A DNA stretch of 64,000 bases, taken from positions 120,331 through 184,330 of the forward strand of contig NW_019775292.1 of NCBI RefSeq assembly GCF_001039355.2, written 5' to 3'. The position numbers and the translations under genes were made by a program. Origin of the DNA: Lingula anatina. Its lineage: Eukaryota > Brachiopoda > Lingulata > Lingulida > Lingulidae. The notes under the pieces were generated by a model. It was not told where the DNA came from, did no database searches, and worked only from the letters and a program-made list of their open reading frames with translations. Of this stretch, positions 23,501 to 35,366 are shown in pieces (positions within the stretch are counted from its first letter, which is position 1; every line of letters begins with the position of its first letter).

Positions 23501-26449
23501 AACTTTAAAGAGAAGTGATGGCATCTAAATACAGAAAAATATCATTATGTAAATGGTGCTATCTGTTTTATAGGTAAATGTACATAAACATATGCAAATG
23601 TTAATAATGGCTGCAAAAGAGTACAAACAGAAGCTATTCTTTTTTAAAAAGTTTTATAATAAAAAATATCACTGTAAAAACCAGTTATAACCAGTTTTTT
23701 AAAAAAAGAAGACATTGCCAAAGACTTACTTGGCTTTAAGTGACTCAAATGCAGCCTTCCTTTCCTCCAGTGCTGACTGCAGCTGTCCAATCTTGTGTGA
23801 AGAGGACCGGGTGGTCTTCCTCATGAAATCTTCCTGCTCATCAATTTTACCCATTAATTCACTCATCTGTAAGAATAGAATATATATAGAAAATTCATAA
23901 ACCATGCAAAAAAAATACGACCAATGCCGGTAAAAGTCCAAGAACAACATCTAACATCAAGAAGAGTAATATACAAAGAAAAACCATTATTTTGAAAAAG
24001 AAAATAAATAATACCAAACAATTGACAGCATTTGTAAATACAAGTATTTGTCATTCTATTCTGAAGTCACCAAGAAATATTATTTCATGATAACCTGCAT
24101 CATTTTCTCTTCTTTGAGTGTCCTCAGCTCACTGGATAACATATGTGTACGCTGATAGTAATCATTACTCATCAGCTGACGGTCTTCATTATGACCTAAA
24201 GCTGTGTCTGGAAAAATATAAAGGTTTCTACCTCGACGTCGACATGTTTTATTACATCTTACTATTTTACTTTCAACTTTGGTCTGAGAAGAAAATAGTC
24301 AGGTTTGTCATATTATACATGTAAGTATTTCCAATAATAGTCTTGAATATTTTTCCTAAAATTTTAAAAGGCCCACTATTTCCAATTAAAATCTTGACAA
24401 TGCTAATTAATACACAAAATTTCAACTGGCATCAAATAAAAAATCCTATCATGTCTTGGGAAAGAGTAGAATATAGAATATCAGTAATCTGAGAAAATTT
24501 TTAAACAAAACAAGGCCCTGTTTATCTGTCAACAATGATATTACCAATAGATTGTAAAACATCTGTAGGAATGTTGTTCCCAGCCAAGCTGAGTTTGTAA
24601 ATAGTTTTGTTTCTCCTCAGTGCTTCCAGGAGAGCTCGCCCTCCAATAATACCAACATTGTTCCACCTCAAATCTGAAAAAAAAAAGTTAATAAATTTCA
24701 CCTAATATAAAAGTACTTTAGTTTTAAACCTTTATAGATGATCTGTAAAAAACCTGAATGTGGTCTTATTAAAAGAGCCAATATATATCTTGCAAGTTGC
24801 TATACAAAAGAGAGAAAAAAATACACAGTTCAATTTTTACCTAATATGCCAGGTCTTTGATATCTTTCAATTTCATTCAAGAATCTTCAAATGACAGTAA
24901 GCATGGCTGAGAGAAGTACTGAATATATTATTAATCTAATCAAAAAATAATAATAATAATGCACATTTCAGAACAAGACAAAAATCATGTCTGCTCACCT
25001 ATTGCCTGTAGTGTGGTGTTCCTCTTCAAGGCAGAGGCCAGCTCCTGCGCCCCATCATGGCTGATCTGGTTGTTCCTGAGGTCAAGCTCCTTGAGGGTGG
25101 TGTTGACAGCCAGGGCCTCACAGAATGTACCAAAGGAATTGTCTATCATGCCCATAGCATTCCATTCCAGACACAGACTAGAGGTAGAATTACAAAAATA
25201 TAACCATCTCATTCTGATTTACAAAATTTAATTCATCTAAATGATACTTTATTCACTCACTATTTTCAAAATATTATTAAAATAAACAGAGCACTTGTGG
25301 TAAATGTACATGTAGAAAGAATGATGAGGTCATTACCTAGTTAAACTCTTATTATGGCGTAACATTCTGGCTAGAGCCTCAGTCCCAGTTCCTCTTACAT
25401 TATTCCCCTACAAAAAATTTTATGTCAAAAAGTGATAAGCATTTATATAGAAATATATCTATTAAATAATTTAGTAAATAAAAACTTTAAAATCTTTTTT
25501 TTTTTGTATAAACAGTAAAATATTTTGAAAAGATGATAAAATCTAAAGAAAAGAAAATTATATATTTTGTGAGGAAACCTAATACAAAGAAAACCTAACA
25601 TACTGTTGTGTATGTAAGTGCTAAATCTTATTGATTTAAAATGAAAAAAAAAATGTAATACATTTTACTTACTTTTAAATCCAGTCTTTTACACACCACA
25701 TTTTCAGCCAGCCCATAAGCAAGACTTTTAACAGCTGCAAGTAACATGAAAAATGTGTGCACTAATGGTAAAATAATCTGTCATAAATTATGTAATTTTG
25801 TAAAACACTTTGATTAAAACCATTCGAAAGTATATGTAGAGATTGAGAAACTGCTTTGTATCCTTTAGAACCTTACCATCTTCATTGAGCATACAGTCTG
25901 CCAGTTTTATTTCAGTGAAAGTATGATCTGTTGCCAGCACTTTGCCAAGTACAGTACAGGTCTTTGGTGACAGACTCACACTGGATAGTTTAAGACTTTG
26001 TTTGCCTTTTCTGGGACTTGTGGGAATACTGAAAGAAATATTTTAAATGTACACATCTGTGTGTGTTAAGGGGGGGGGGGGTTGTATCTTAACAGACTAC
26101 ATTTAAAGTTATATATAAGTCATGGTCAAAGCCTTAAACACATATATGGTCACCTATCCAGAAGGTGGAAATATTTGTTAATGGTTAACTACAGTGTACG
26201 TGACTAAAAGGGAATAGGTGGAAATATTTATTAATGGTTAAATACAGTGTGCGTGACTTTAATCATATCAATATAATAATGCAACATCATTTTGTGAAGA
26301 TATTGAAATACCTGCAAAAAAAATATTTATAATATTGGGACACAAAAAACATCAAATTCGTACATTTTCAGTTGCTTCATCAAAGCATCATGCGGTTCCA
26401 CATTGTACTCCCTACACAAGCGTAAGTATGCTGACTTGAATTCATCCAT
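20552..26449 (-). CDS. LRRC45: leucine-rich repeat-containing protein 45, copy 2
   Basis: Sixteen exons of exactly the same sizes as copy 1: 26449-26364, 26028-25877, 25734-25673, 25407-25337, 25177-24999, 24673-24545, 24207-24095, 23866-23730, 23388-23253, 22920-22843, 22547-22436, 22308-22238, 21981-21796, 21522-21349, 21049-20902 and 20730-20552; 670 residues, no stop or frameshift. The fold is the same: about 220 residues of leucine-rich repeats, then coiled coil. At the positions where the copies differ, this one usually keeps the residue also found in human LRRC45: RLC in the first exon, [18 protein letters not shown]. It is probably the copy under stronger constraint. The role is as for copy 1, linker between centrioles. 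It lies head to tail with copy 1, each with its own upstream region. Confidence 0.93.
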
Positions 26450-26479
26450 CACAACACCATCTGCAGCTTTCTAGTAACT

Positions 26480-27130
26480 GTGAATCAGATATAAAACATT
26501 TTATCACCAAAGATACAGGGAAAAAATGTACACAGTACATTTGAAAAAAAAAAAACATTTATTTTTCATCTCAAAAAAGTATATTTACCACAACTTTGGT
26601 ATAAAAGAAAAATGCATTTTAACACATTCACTAATATTCTTTGTGTTCATTTTGCCAAAGCAATCTATAATAATAAATAAATCAGAATATCTGTGTGAAG
26701 TGGATTTAAGATTGTGTGACATTCTTCTGTTCAGTATGTAACTGTTACATTAAACATATATATGGCATGCTGGGTATTTACAGTGTACAATATAATCGAT
26801 TTCCAAAATACAAAAGTTTCCTAACCATCCCCCATAATCTGAATTAAAAACCAACATAAAATGTCCAATTCACCTTGACAAGAGTGAACAGCTTCTCTCT
26901 GAAAAGAGGAATCTGAGAAGAAAGATGGGTACTTCACAATAGCTCTGAATACACTATCGCATTTCAAGATGATCCGCAAATTTGGACGCCGTGGTTTAAA
27001 AAGTAACGAATATTTTTTCGTGTTTATTCAAATGGAAGCTGTTACGCCAATACCATACCATTTGTTTCTTAAATAAACTTACATGTATCTTTTCGACGGC
27101 AGAAAAATTTCAAACCACCGCCATGTTGAT
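26480..27130 (-). promoter_or_regulatory. putative 5' UTR splice and promoter of LRRC45 copy 2
   Basis: A CACAG acceptor sits 28 bases before the ATG (near 26478), with a GTATGG donor near 27055 and the ATGGCGG core (minus strand) at 27118-27124, parallel to copy 1. The leader differs from copy 1 by an 8-base insertion (CTGCAGCT type). Inferred from splice signals and conservation between copies. Confidence 0.4.
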
Positions 27131-28212
27131 ATAAACAAGTCTCATTTCGATACTCTGCATACGAAAGAGCAGCCTCACTAACGCAATGTTGAGTGGGAAA
27201 GAGCGAACATTTAAAATGGTATTATGCGTAAGTTTGTAAATTGGTGCTATGTAAAACCATGATGATATCGGCCATTTAGAAGAGTTACACTCAATGCAAT
27301 TTCTAATACATCCCCGATGTTTTTTTTCAGTTTTGAAAAGGTGACCTCAAGCTTGGAACTCGAGCAGGTAACATTGAGTCACATTGCGATTGCGGCTGGC
27401 AACGTGGTAGTAATAATAGTAGTAGAATTTTATTGTTAATGTACGTATGTATACAAAACGGTACAGCGAGCAGAACACACACAGAGATATATATAACCCC
27501 AAATTGGCACAAAAACGAACGTACATATGCATGTATGTTGTAAACAAATGTGGCACATAGAAAAATTGAAAATATTTTCCTGTTGCATAGCTCTGTAAAA
27601 ATGTGTTATTAACTTCTGGTCTTGTACATGTATGTTTACTTATATATATATATATACCTGCAGCATGAACCTTGCAAGTAAGGTTGAAAACTAAGGCAAT
27701 GTTTAAGAATGTTGTCCCATGCACTGCATGCCTGGGTCAGAATATCGACTATAGCTCTTTTTCCCTTACATACCAGTGCCTATACCAGTAGGTGTTATGT
27801 GACCGTGGTGATACACACTTTATTTGGTTTTAGGGGTGTTTTTGGGTGAAATGCAAATATTAATGTCAAAGAATACATTGCCACCCTCTTGCAATATATG
27901 CATCCTTGAGCACCTCTCGCTGATGCTTGATTGCAGCTTGAGATGTCCTAACTGGCACATACCCCTTGGTTGACAGCTAGTATATTATCTCACTTCCAAT
28001 TAACCTGTACATACAGTATGGAATTTATGTCTGAACATCACTGGTATATGTCACACACTGCTGTAGATTTTAGGGATTGTGCTGCCAGTTGGTTAAATTA
28101 TTTTCAAATAAAATGATTATTAATTAAAGTGATTATTCATTTAGTCTGTGCATGCATCAGTCCAGCTACTAGAGATACTCATATACACATTCATGTAGCA
28201 CAGTTTGAAACA

Positions 28213-28392
28213 TATAGCAGGGGGGGATAGATGCCGTATTCTGGGTCTACCTGAAAACGGTCAGAATTTTTCAAGTTTACATTGATAGGAATCTAATTTT
28301 TTGTGGTGGAAGACAATAAAAAATGGAGGATGGATCAACAAAGATAATTTGAAAGACTGTCAGGATATACCTCTGGATCCGCCCCTGTATAG
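28213..28392. mobile_element. 170-bp MITE, CAGGGG ends, 5-bp target duplication (copy 1 of family)
   Basis: TATAG at 28213-28217 and 28388-28392 flanks a 170-bp element that starts CAGGGGGGGAT and ends GGATCCGCCCCTG. In unit A the empty site reads AAACATACAGAGC near 19880. The interior matches the element at 34720 throughout (TTTACATTG.CAGG, AAAATGGAGGATG, ATCAACAAAG). No ORF. Confidence 0.88.
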
Positions 28393-28594
28393 AGCTAGCA
28401 CATTATCAAATGCCTTAATTAATTTTGCTCCATTCACTTAAGGAAACTTTTGCATTTTGGAAATGAATTATTGTAAACCCAAAAAATATAATGGTAAAAG
28501 AAAATATGTAAACCAGAAAACTAAAAAAAAAAAAACAATGTCTCAGATTTAGTGATTTTGCTTCATTCCTACTTTTTCCTGCTAGTATCCCTAA

Positions 28595-28703
28595 CGAAAA
28601 AGTCCTATAGAATCCTATAAGATCCTATAGGATCCTATAGGAAATTGGGCCAATTTCCTATAGAATCCTATAGGATCTTATAGGATCCTATAGGACTTTT
28701 TCG
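28595..28703. repeat. 109-bp perfect-type palindrome built of TCCTATAGGA units
   Basis: Two 54-base arms with two mismatches meet at a single central base (28649). Each arm is itself made of repeated ATCCTATAGG units, so the DNA is palindromic at two scales. Outside the arms, ATCCCTA and TATGGGAT extend the symmetry. It lies in the block of unit B absent from unit A. Confidence 0.9.
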
Positions 28704-29213
28704 TATGGGATATCCCCCTAAACTGTAGTATGTTGCAACAGGAAGTATGGTTTTCTTGCATGAACGGTTGGATTCCCTTATTCACATACATGTAGAAGAC
28801 GCCATACTTGGAATGATATCATCATATAGATTTTGTTGACAACTATGGATTCAGTTACTGTTCATTAACAGCTCAGTGTTCATATTATCACACATTCATA
28901 ATTCTGTATTGGTGCACTGTTGTTTTTGTTGTTGTTGTTGATGATGAGGAATTAAGACTTCTGCATCCTTTCAAGTATGTTTTAATAGAAAAATATGAGC
29001 TTTTCTTGCCTGGCCTGCAGTATTGAACATGCCATAGCCCATAGGATCCAACATACCAAAATTAATTATGATAGTTGTATGGGACATGTCATTGGAATGT
29101 GGTCGATGGTTTATGACCCAGCTTTACAAAACTGATAGCTTTGGGTAGTAGCAATGATGATGCTTGTTTTGACCTCTGCCTATACATTTGATTTGGAATG
29201 TCTATTTGATGTT

Positions 29214-31958
29214 TAAGTACTCATAATTATTTCTTTTCATGCTCTGGGTGCTACTTGCACACATGTGCCATATATCACAGGATGTGGTCGACAATTTTAT
29301 TTATCTGTTATATTTTGAGACCTGCCCATCCATGATATTCAAGATGAGTTTAAGCATGTAGAACTTCCCAGCGCACATCTATGCAGTGGTGCATGGTTTA
29401 TGAATGGGACTTTATCAAAACTGATCATCTTGTACATTCACTGCCCATTCATACTTACTGCATGTCCAGTAGACTGAGGACGGTCCATATTTCTTTAACC
29501 ATGCTTTCTCCTTTTTTTCTCCCTGATCAGATGCTGTGAATAGCAGAGTGAAAGGACTTAGTGATCCATGAGTGGTTCAATAGTATGTGGGGACAATAAA
29601 TCAGTCAGAGGTAAAAGAGTTCTACAGCAAAGTTTTGGTGCAGGACAAACACAGAACAGTCTAGAGCACGGTTAGTATATTTATTGGATCAAAAGTATTA
29701 TCAGAGTATTTTTTGTTTTTGTTTTTGTTTTTTTTTTATGTTCAGGTTCGTTAAATGTTATTTGGAAGAATACTTGTTAAAAACGTAAAAACAAAGAAGA
29801 CAAATAGGTAAGTATTTCAACAGTGCATTTCCATTCTAGGTTTTCTCCTTATTTTTCATAGAAAATGCTGCAAAAGAAAATTGGTATCCATTTGGTCTCG
29901 GTAACATTTATTCGTTGGAGGGATAGGCAATGAGGAAAAGCTTAGGTGGTTGGCAGTGAGGGAGGAAGAATGGAGGGGGTAGTAAGAGAGCACAAGGGAG
30001 AAATGGGGGTAGGCATTGAGAGAGGAAGGGGTAGGCAGAGACAGGAGGGTGGTAGGCAACAAAGGAGAGGGGGTGTGGGTAGGCAATGAAGGAGTAAGGG
30101 TATATATACAGTAGGCAATGAGATAGGAACAAGTAGGTAGGGCTTATAGGCAGTAAGGGAGAAGGAACGGGGATAAGGTAGAGAGCTACAGTCAGGACAG
30201 GGAGTGAGGAAGTAAGGGGGTAGATAGTGATAGAAGAAGGGACCAGGATATGCAGTTTACCTTTAGCTGTAAAATATTTTGATAGTAAATTGAACAAGCT
30301 TCCCTTAAGGCTTAACACCACAACCTGGCAGGTAACATGTGGTCTCCAGGGCTCAGTACTCACCTCTTGGTCAGGTTTAAAGTACAGGTCGGTCCAACTA
30401 CAAATGAATTATTTCTTCCCCTGCTGTAAATTATTCATTTATGTTGAGAACATACAACTTCAAAGACAGGAACCCCATAGGGTGAAATTGAGTGACACAT
30501 AGCATGTAATTAACTCTAGAAGGTGACATATCCTGGACATGTCAGATATATGTCCAGAGTGTGATCTTTGGTTACAAAAATAAGAAAAAGACACTTGCAT
30601 GCATGCACCTACACACAACTACACACGCAAACCTGTGTTTATCCATACAGGAAATATTTGAATATGAAAACCTCACCAAAAAAGAAAAAAAAAGAAAGAG
30701 AAAAAAATGTACCTTTAAGTATTAATAAATGGTGGCAACAATCCTTTATTTTAACAAACAAGCACGCTTTCTCTGATTACTACACTTGTAGTAGTTGTAC
30801 CTACTACGCGTGTACGTACATTAAATAAGGAGCAATTGTCTACATTAACAACAGTAATGTTACTAGTGTAAATCAAAATTAGCAGTTGGGCCTGTCTCAA
30901 CTTTGTATAATAAGAAAAATAGAAGAAAAGTAATATCTAATTGGATAGAAGTATGACTATTAAAACAGATATTGCAGATTGATACAATCTACAATAAAGT
31001 CTTTATAGTTTTTTTTTTTACCTGAAAACAGACTATTACTAAAACTGTTAATTAAAAACTGTTAGTAAGTCATTATTCAGGTGGTACTGTCTTAATTGAA
31101 ATCTGCTTTTAAGAAATCACTAAAAATGCACATCTGTCAAAGAAGCAATATAATATATGATTTCAAGGTACTTGGGATACATAGTCTTTTTATTCACCCT
31201 TAAGCAAGGCTTTTCCCAGAGAACTGTCCAGCCTCCCCCCCCCCCTGCACGTCTAGCTATTAGTATGGCAAATTGGTTTCTGTTGATAAATGTGTGAACA
31301 CAGTTATTCCTAGTCCACTAAAGTCATTTAATAAATTTCAGTTTAGCGGGTGAATAAAGCTATTTCTCAATGTCACGGCACGTTTGTGCACACACAATCG
31401 TAAGTGTCATTTTTGCTTAGGAATCAGAAGTGAAAATTAGGTATTAACCCTGGCAGGCTTTGACAGTTTCTATTGGAGGAACTTGTCAACCCATAAGGGA
31501 CTAGTGATTGTAAACACACACACTGTCATATGTTGTAATGGCTGTGACAGAAAGTATGCCAAAAGGTATGGCTTTTTGTTAAGTTAGCCTGTCAAGAAAA
31601 TATTTAAAGGATTGGTATTTTCATTTTACAGTCACTGGAGAACAACTGAAAGATTTTGAAATTTTAGAAGCATATTTGTTTTTAATAGGAGGAGAGTTGG
31701 TGTATCCGTTGTAGTACAGAATACATTGCAATACATTGTTCTTTGTGAATTGGACACATTTCAACTTAAACCATGAATAACCTGGGAACATAAGTTACGG
31801 GACAAAGATTTAAGACTAAAAAGTACTCATTTTAATAGAAACCCAGGCTCATTACGTAGTGAACTCTGTATCTCCCATCTGGTCCAAATTTGAACAGATG
31901 TTCCTCAAAGCTTCAGGTTCAGCAGTAGCTCTGATTACTTCTCTCCTTGCTCCTGCAG
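29214..31958. other. intergenic or 5' intronic DNA upstream of the large + strand gene
   Basis: Apart from the minisatellite, this is AT-rich DNA with short A, T and C runs. A stretch near 29531-29611 has an acceptor-like CTGATCAG and a donor-like AGAG|GTAAAA and could be an untranslated exon, but nothing else supports it. Confidence 0.4.
29905..30240. repeat. degenerate purine-rich minisatellite (GGTAGGCAATGAGGGAG type)
   Basis: About 12 diverged copies of a roughly 25-30-base unit with core GTAGGCA, then GAGGGAGRAAGG, all purines on the plus strand. The long open frames on the minus strand here are a by-product of the repeat. Confidence 0.75.
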
Positions 31959-32050
31959 GCAGCGGCCAGAACTGAGGCAGACAGAGAGACCATTCATTGG
32001 TGGTGGAGGAGAACTGGGTGCTGGTGTTCCCTGCGGAAAACTAGATACTG
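31959..32050 (+). other. possible exon (untranslated or short coding)
   Basis: A strong acceptor (CTCTCCTTGCTCCTGCAG) precedes 92 bases that are richer in G and C than their surroundings, followed by ACTG|GTAAGA. One frame is open and reads QRPELRQTERPFIGGGG then ELGAGVPCGKLDT. Splicing to the exon at 47254 would reach a stop within 22 codons, so it would be leader sequence of the large gene or part of another transcript. No homology recognised. Confidence 0.35.
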
Positions 32051-34714
32051 GTAAGATGTGGAGGCAGTTAACACAGCCAAGGTCATACTTCTGCAGAGTT
32101 TGTGATGTCCAAGATATGTCGGTCATGTTCATGACTAAGAGCAGTTAAACTAACAGTTTGATGAAGACGGTAGGAAATGATGATTGCTATTCCAGTATAT
32201 TTTTACAGTCTGCATGGTCAGATCTCATTATGTGTGCTCTATGGAAGCTGTCTGTATGTTTGTACAAGGCACAGAAGCTGTTGTTCTACTGATGGGTGAA
32301 GTATAAGACACTTGATACATCTTTGTGGGGTGAGGAGTTGGTTCTCTGTTGTAGTGTTAACAGATATTGACGGTTCCATGCTTTAACTAGCTATGCTGTC
32401 TGACTGTAAGTACATTACTCATACTTACATACATGTGCTACTCTGTGATCACAAAAGCAAGTTTTGATTTACTCGAGTTTCTGTCTCAGAATGTTACAGA
32501 TGATCAGCTCTCAGATGAAGCCATACACTAATACATTTTAGCTAGTTCAGCTTAGTTCCCTGTCATAAATAGCAGCATGTTTGTGAGCTTGGAAGTCAGG
32601 CATCTTTTAGCACCCTCGATAGAAATTAATGCCATCAGGGATAAGTTAATGTTGCTTCTTACAGGTCTTACTGTGGGTAATAAACAACTACATGCTTTAT
32701 GGCTAGCGCAGGTTTTCTTTGCCAAGGGATGAGTGCTGAGTGCTGTACATAACAATCTTGCAGTTTGCAATCATTTGTGTATTTTGCTATAATCCACAGT
32801 GGCTTCTTCTTTTAATGTGGGTAATAAACAAGTTTTGCAGATGCATATTTTGTTATAAATGTATTGTGACCATTATTCTTAATGTGAATTGTGTATGTGA
32901 CCCAATGACTACAGTAACCACGGTGACCCATTGACCACTGATGCGATCAGTCACCAAGCTTAAGAATTAAATATTGCCAACTGCATGGTGAATTAACAAA
33001 TTGAGGTCTAATGAAAGGAAACTGCTCGCTACATCCCTAAAAACATATCCCATGCATGCTACATTATGTGTTTGTTTGAAAATCATAGGTAAATGATTAG
33101 TTAAATGATGGTAACTGTTGTAATGGCTTTCTATTAAAATCATGGAGAGGAAGCAACATGATCATAGCTACAATGTATCATAATAACAGATCTAGAGGTA
33201 GATCTTAGAAAATTTATATGAATTAACAATCTTTATCTGAAATTTACCCAAGTCTTTGGTTGATAGGCAAATTATCCTGCTGCAGAAGGTGAATTTACTT
33301 TTTTTCGGTTTTGCATGGTCCAAGTTTAGAAAGAGATTGAGCCAGTTGAATGGGTACAAACTTTTCGGATTCTCACCTAAGGCCAGGTAATAGCTACCAA
33401 TTTACTACTATGATATCTTGGGTTATTTCATACCAGTACTTTGGGGCAATTCAGTCATAAACCATTCTCATGAAAAACCTCTGCCTGATTAAGCCCTCAA
33501 ATGAGCTGATTTTTTCCTTTTATAGAAATAGACAAGATGGCTATTTTTTTTATAACATATAAAGTTTATAAAAAGTGGATGCTGTCTGCCTTATTGATTA
33601 CCTTTTACATTGGTGTTACTTTTTCAAGTAACCCAGTTAAGATTTTAAAAGTGATTTGCTTTGGTGTTCTTAGCTCTTAACTTTTGCAACATTGTGAAGA
33701 AAAGGGTTCAGTATAAACAAAGTTGTTTTGGGCGTGAGAAATGAAAAAAATCTTGACTGGTTTATTCATAGGAAATAACGTGCGTGACATGAGCATGTAC
33801 ATGTCACTGCAATGAATGGGAAAAGTTCTTGAAATAACTTAACAATACGTAAATAAATTGAGTGACTGTTGTTGTCAATTAAAAAGTTCAACTTTGAAAG
33901 ATTCAGACCAAGTGTGACTTATTAAGCAGAGAATTTTTGTGGTATTTGGGGTGCAGAAATATTTTTGGTTGAAAAGGATCGCCCCCATACATGTGATGAC
34001 CCATACCTTAGTAATGTGTAACAAATCTGGTCAAGCTGCGTCATACTTGCAGGGCATACCTGGAAATGACCAATAATTATATTTTTACAGCTGATTTTAA
34101 GCATGATATTCTTGTTGTTGCTGGTCAAAGTAAGTGTGGTTGTGGCAAGCAAATGTCTTTTTGTGGTGAAAAGGTATCTCATTTTCTCTTGCTATTATTT
34201 TTTGATTGCTTTTGTATTATGGGGTTCACTGGTCAATGAAATAAAATGTCTTATGAGCAAAATAGATTAATATCCTGATTAAATTTAAATTTCATATTTT
34301 TTGTATACATAATTTTATATAGAAAAAAAACTGACATTGAAATAACACTTTTCACAAATGCACCCTGTGAATTGAATTATGTGCACAGTATATGACACAT
34401 TCATGAAATGAAAATAATTGAAGTTGAAATAGAAACTTTCTAGCATTCTTTAAAACAAATATAAATGTACTAGTATGAGTTCAATACTGGTTCATTGTGT
34501 CTATGACATGTGTGTTAGGGAACATTATTAGTTTCTAGCCACCACCTTAAGTTGATCCAGCAAATACCAGAGCCTGTTATCATAGATAATCTCTGTTTAT
34601 AATGACCACAATACAATGGCTATTATGTCACCTGGGGGCTGTGACGGGGAGTAGGGTGGACGGAGAAAAGGATGGGGTGATGGACCAGGACCTGTCACCA
34701 GGTACATGTAGGTA
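32051..34714. other. noncoding stretch
   Basis: No exon-like block with both splice signals, conserved-looking reading frame or clear repeat is seen. AT-rich with scattered TACATGTA words. Confidence 0.5.
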
Positions 34715-34892
34715 AGTATCAGGGGCGGATTTAGGCCATCGTCTGGGTCTTCCAGAAGATGGTCAGATTTTTAAGTTTACATTGTCAGGCATCTAATGTT
34801 TTCTGTCGGAAGACAGTCAAAAATGGAGGATGAATCAACAAAGGTAATTTGGAAGACTGTTAGAAAATATCTCCGGATCTGTCCCTGAGTAT
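34715..34892. mobile_element. 168-bp MITE, CAGGGGCGGAT ends, 5-bp target duplication (copy 2 of family)
   Basis: AGTAT at 34715-34719 and 34888-34892 flanks an element starting CAGGGGCGGATTTAGG and ending CGGATCTGTCCCTG. Same length class and interior as 28218-28387, in the same orientation. No ORF. Confidence 0.88.
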
Positions 34893-35366
34893 CATAATCT
34901 AAAAACAAATGTACTGTAGTATTCATCACACATAAATTATCTGACCTCCACATTAATTATCTGATCTCCACAGCCAGAAATGCAATATATGCAACATAAT
35001 TTCATATGCTTGTTGTTGTTGCCATTAACTCTTGCTTGTGACATAAGTATCAGGTAGTGCAGGACCTTGTTTCACCAAGGAACATAGCTCAGAGGTGTGG
35101 CTGAACTTCAGACTGGACATTTTGGTCTATTAATTTTGACCTTGCAGAAGGTTGTAGTAGCCTATTAAATGAGGACAATGGACCCGTTTCACAAAAACAA
35201 ATTATAATTATTAATACAGGTACCAGTAGTCATTTTATGTCTCTTGTGTTAGTGGATTATTACTGAATTATCCTAAGTCAAAGGAGACTTAAGTTTAGAG
35301 TCTTTCAATTTGAATTATTTTGTGGAACCAACAAGAAACTGCTTTTTTAAATAAATAAGTTTGTGC

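Larger units (their letters stand above)
20013..29213. repeat. segmental tandem duplication, unit B (with LRRC45 copy 2)
   Basis: Collinear with unit A. It ends at TTTGATTTGGAATGTCTATT near 29190-29213, the sequence found at 19980-20010 in unit A. Unit B alone has the 170-bp MITE at 28218 and a block of about 700 bp (28475-29183) that contains the 109-bp palindrome. Confidence 0.85.

Noticed and set aside
29856-30363. Two long minus-strand frames rich in Pro, Ser and Leu
   Set aside because: They lie over the purine-rich minisatellite; repeated units with no stop keep the frames open, and there is no splice context.
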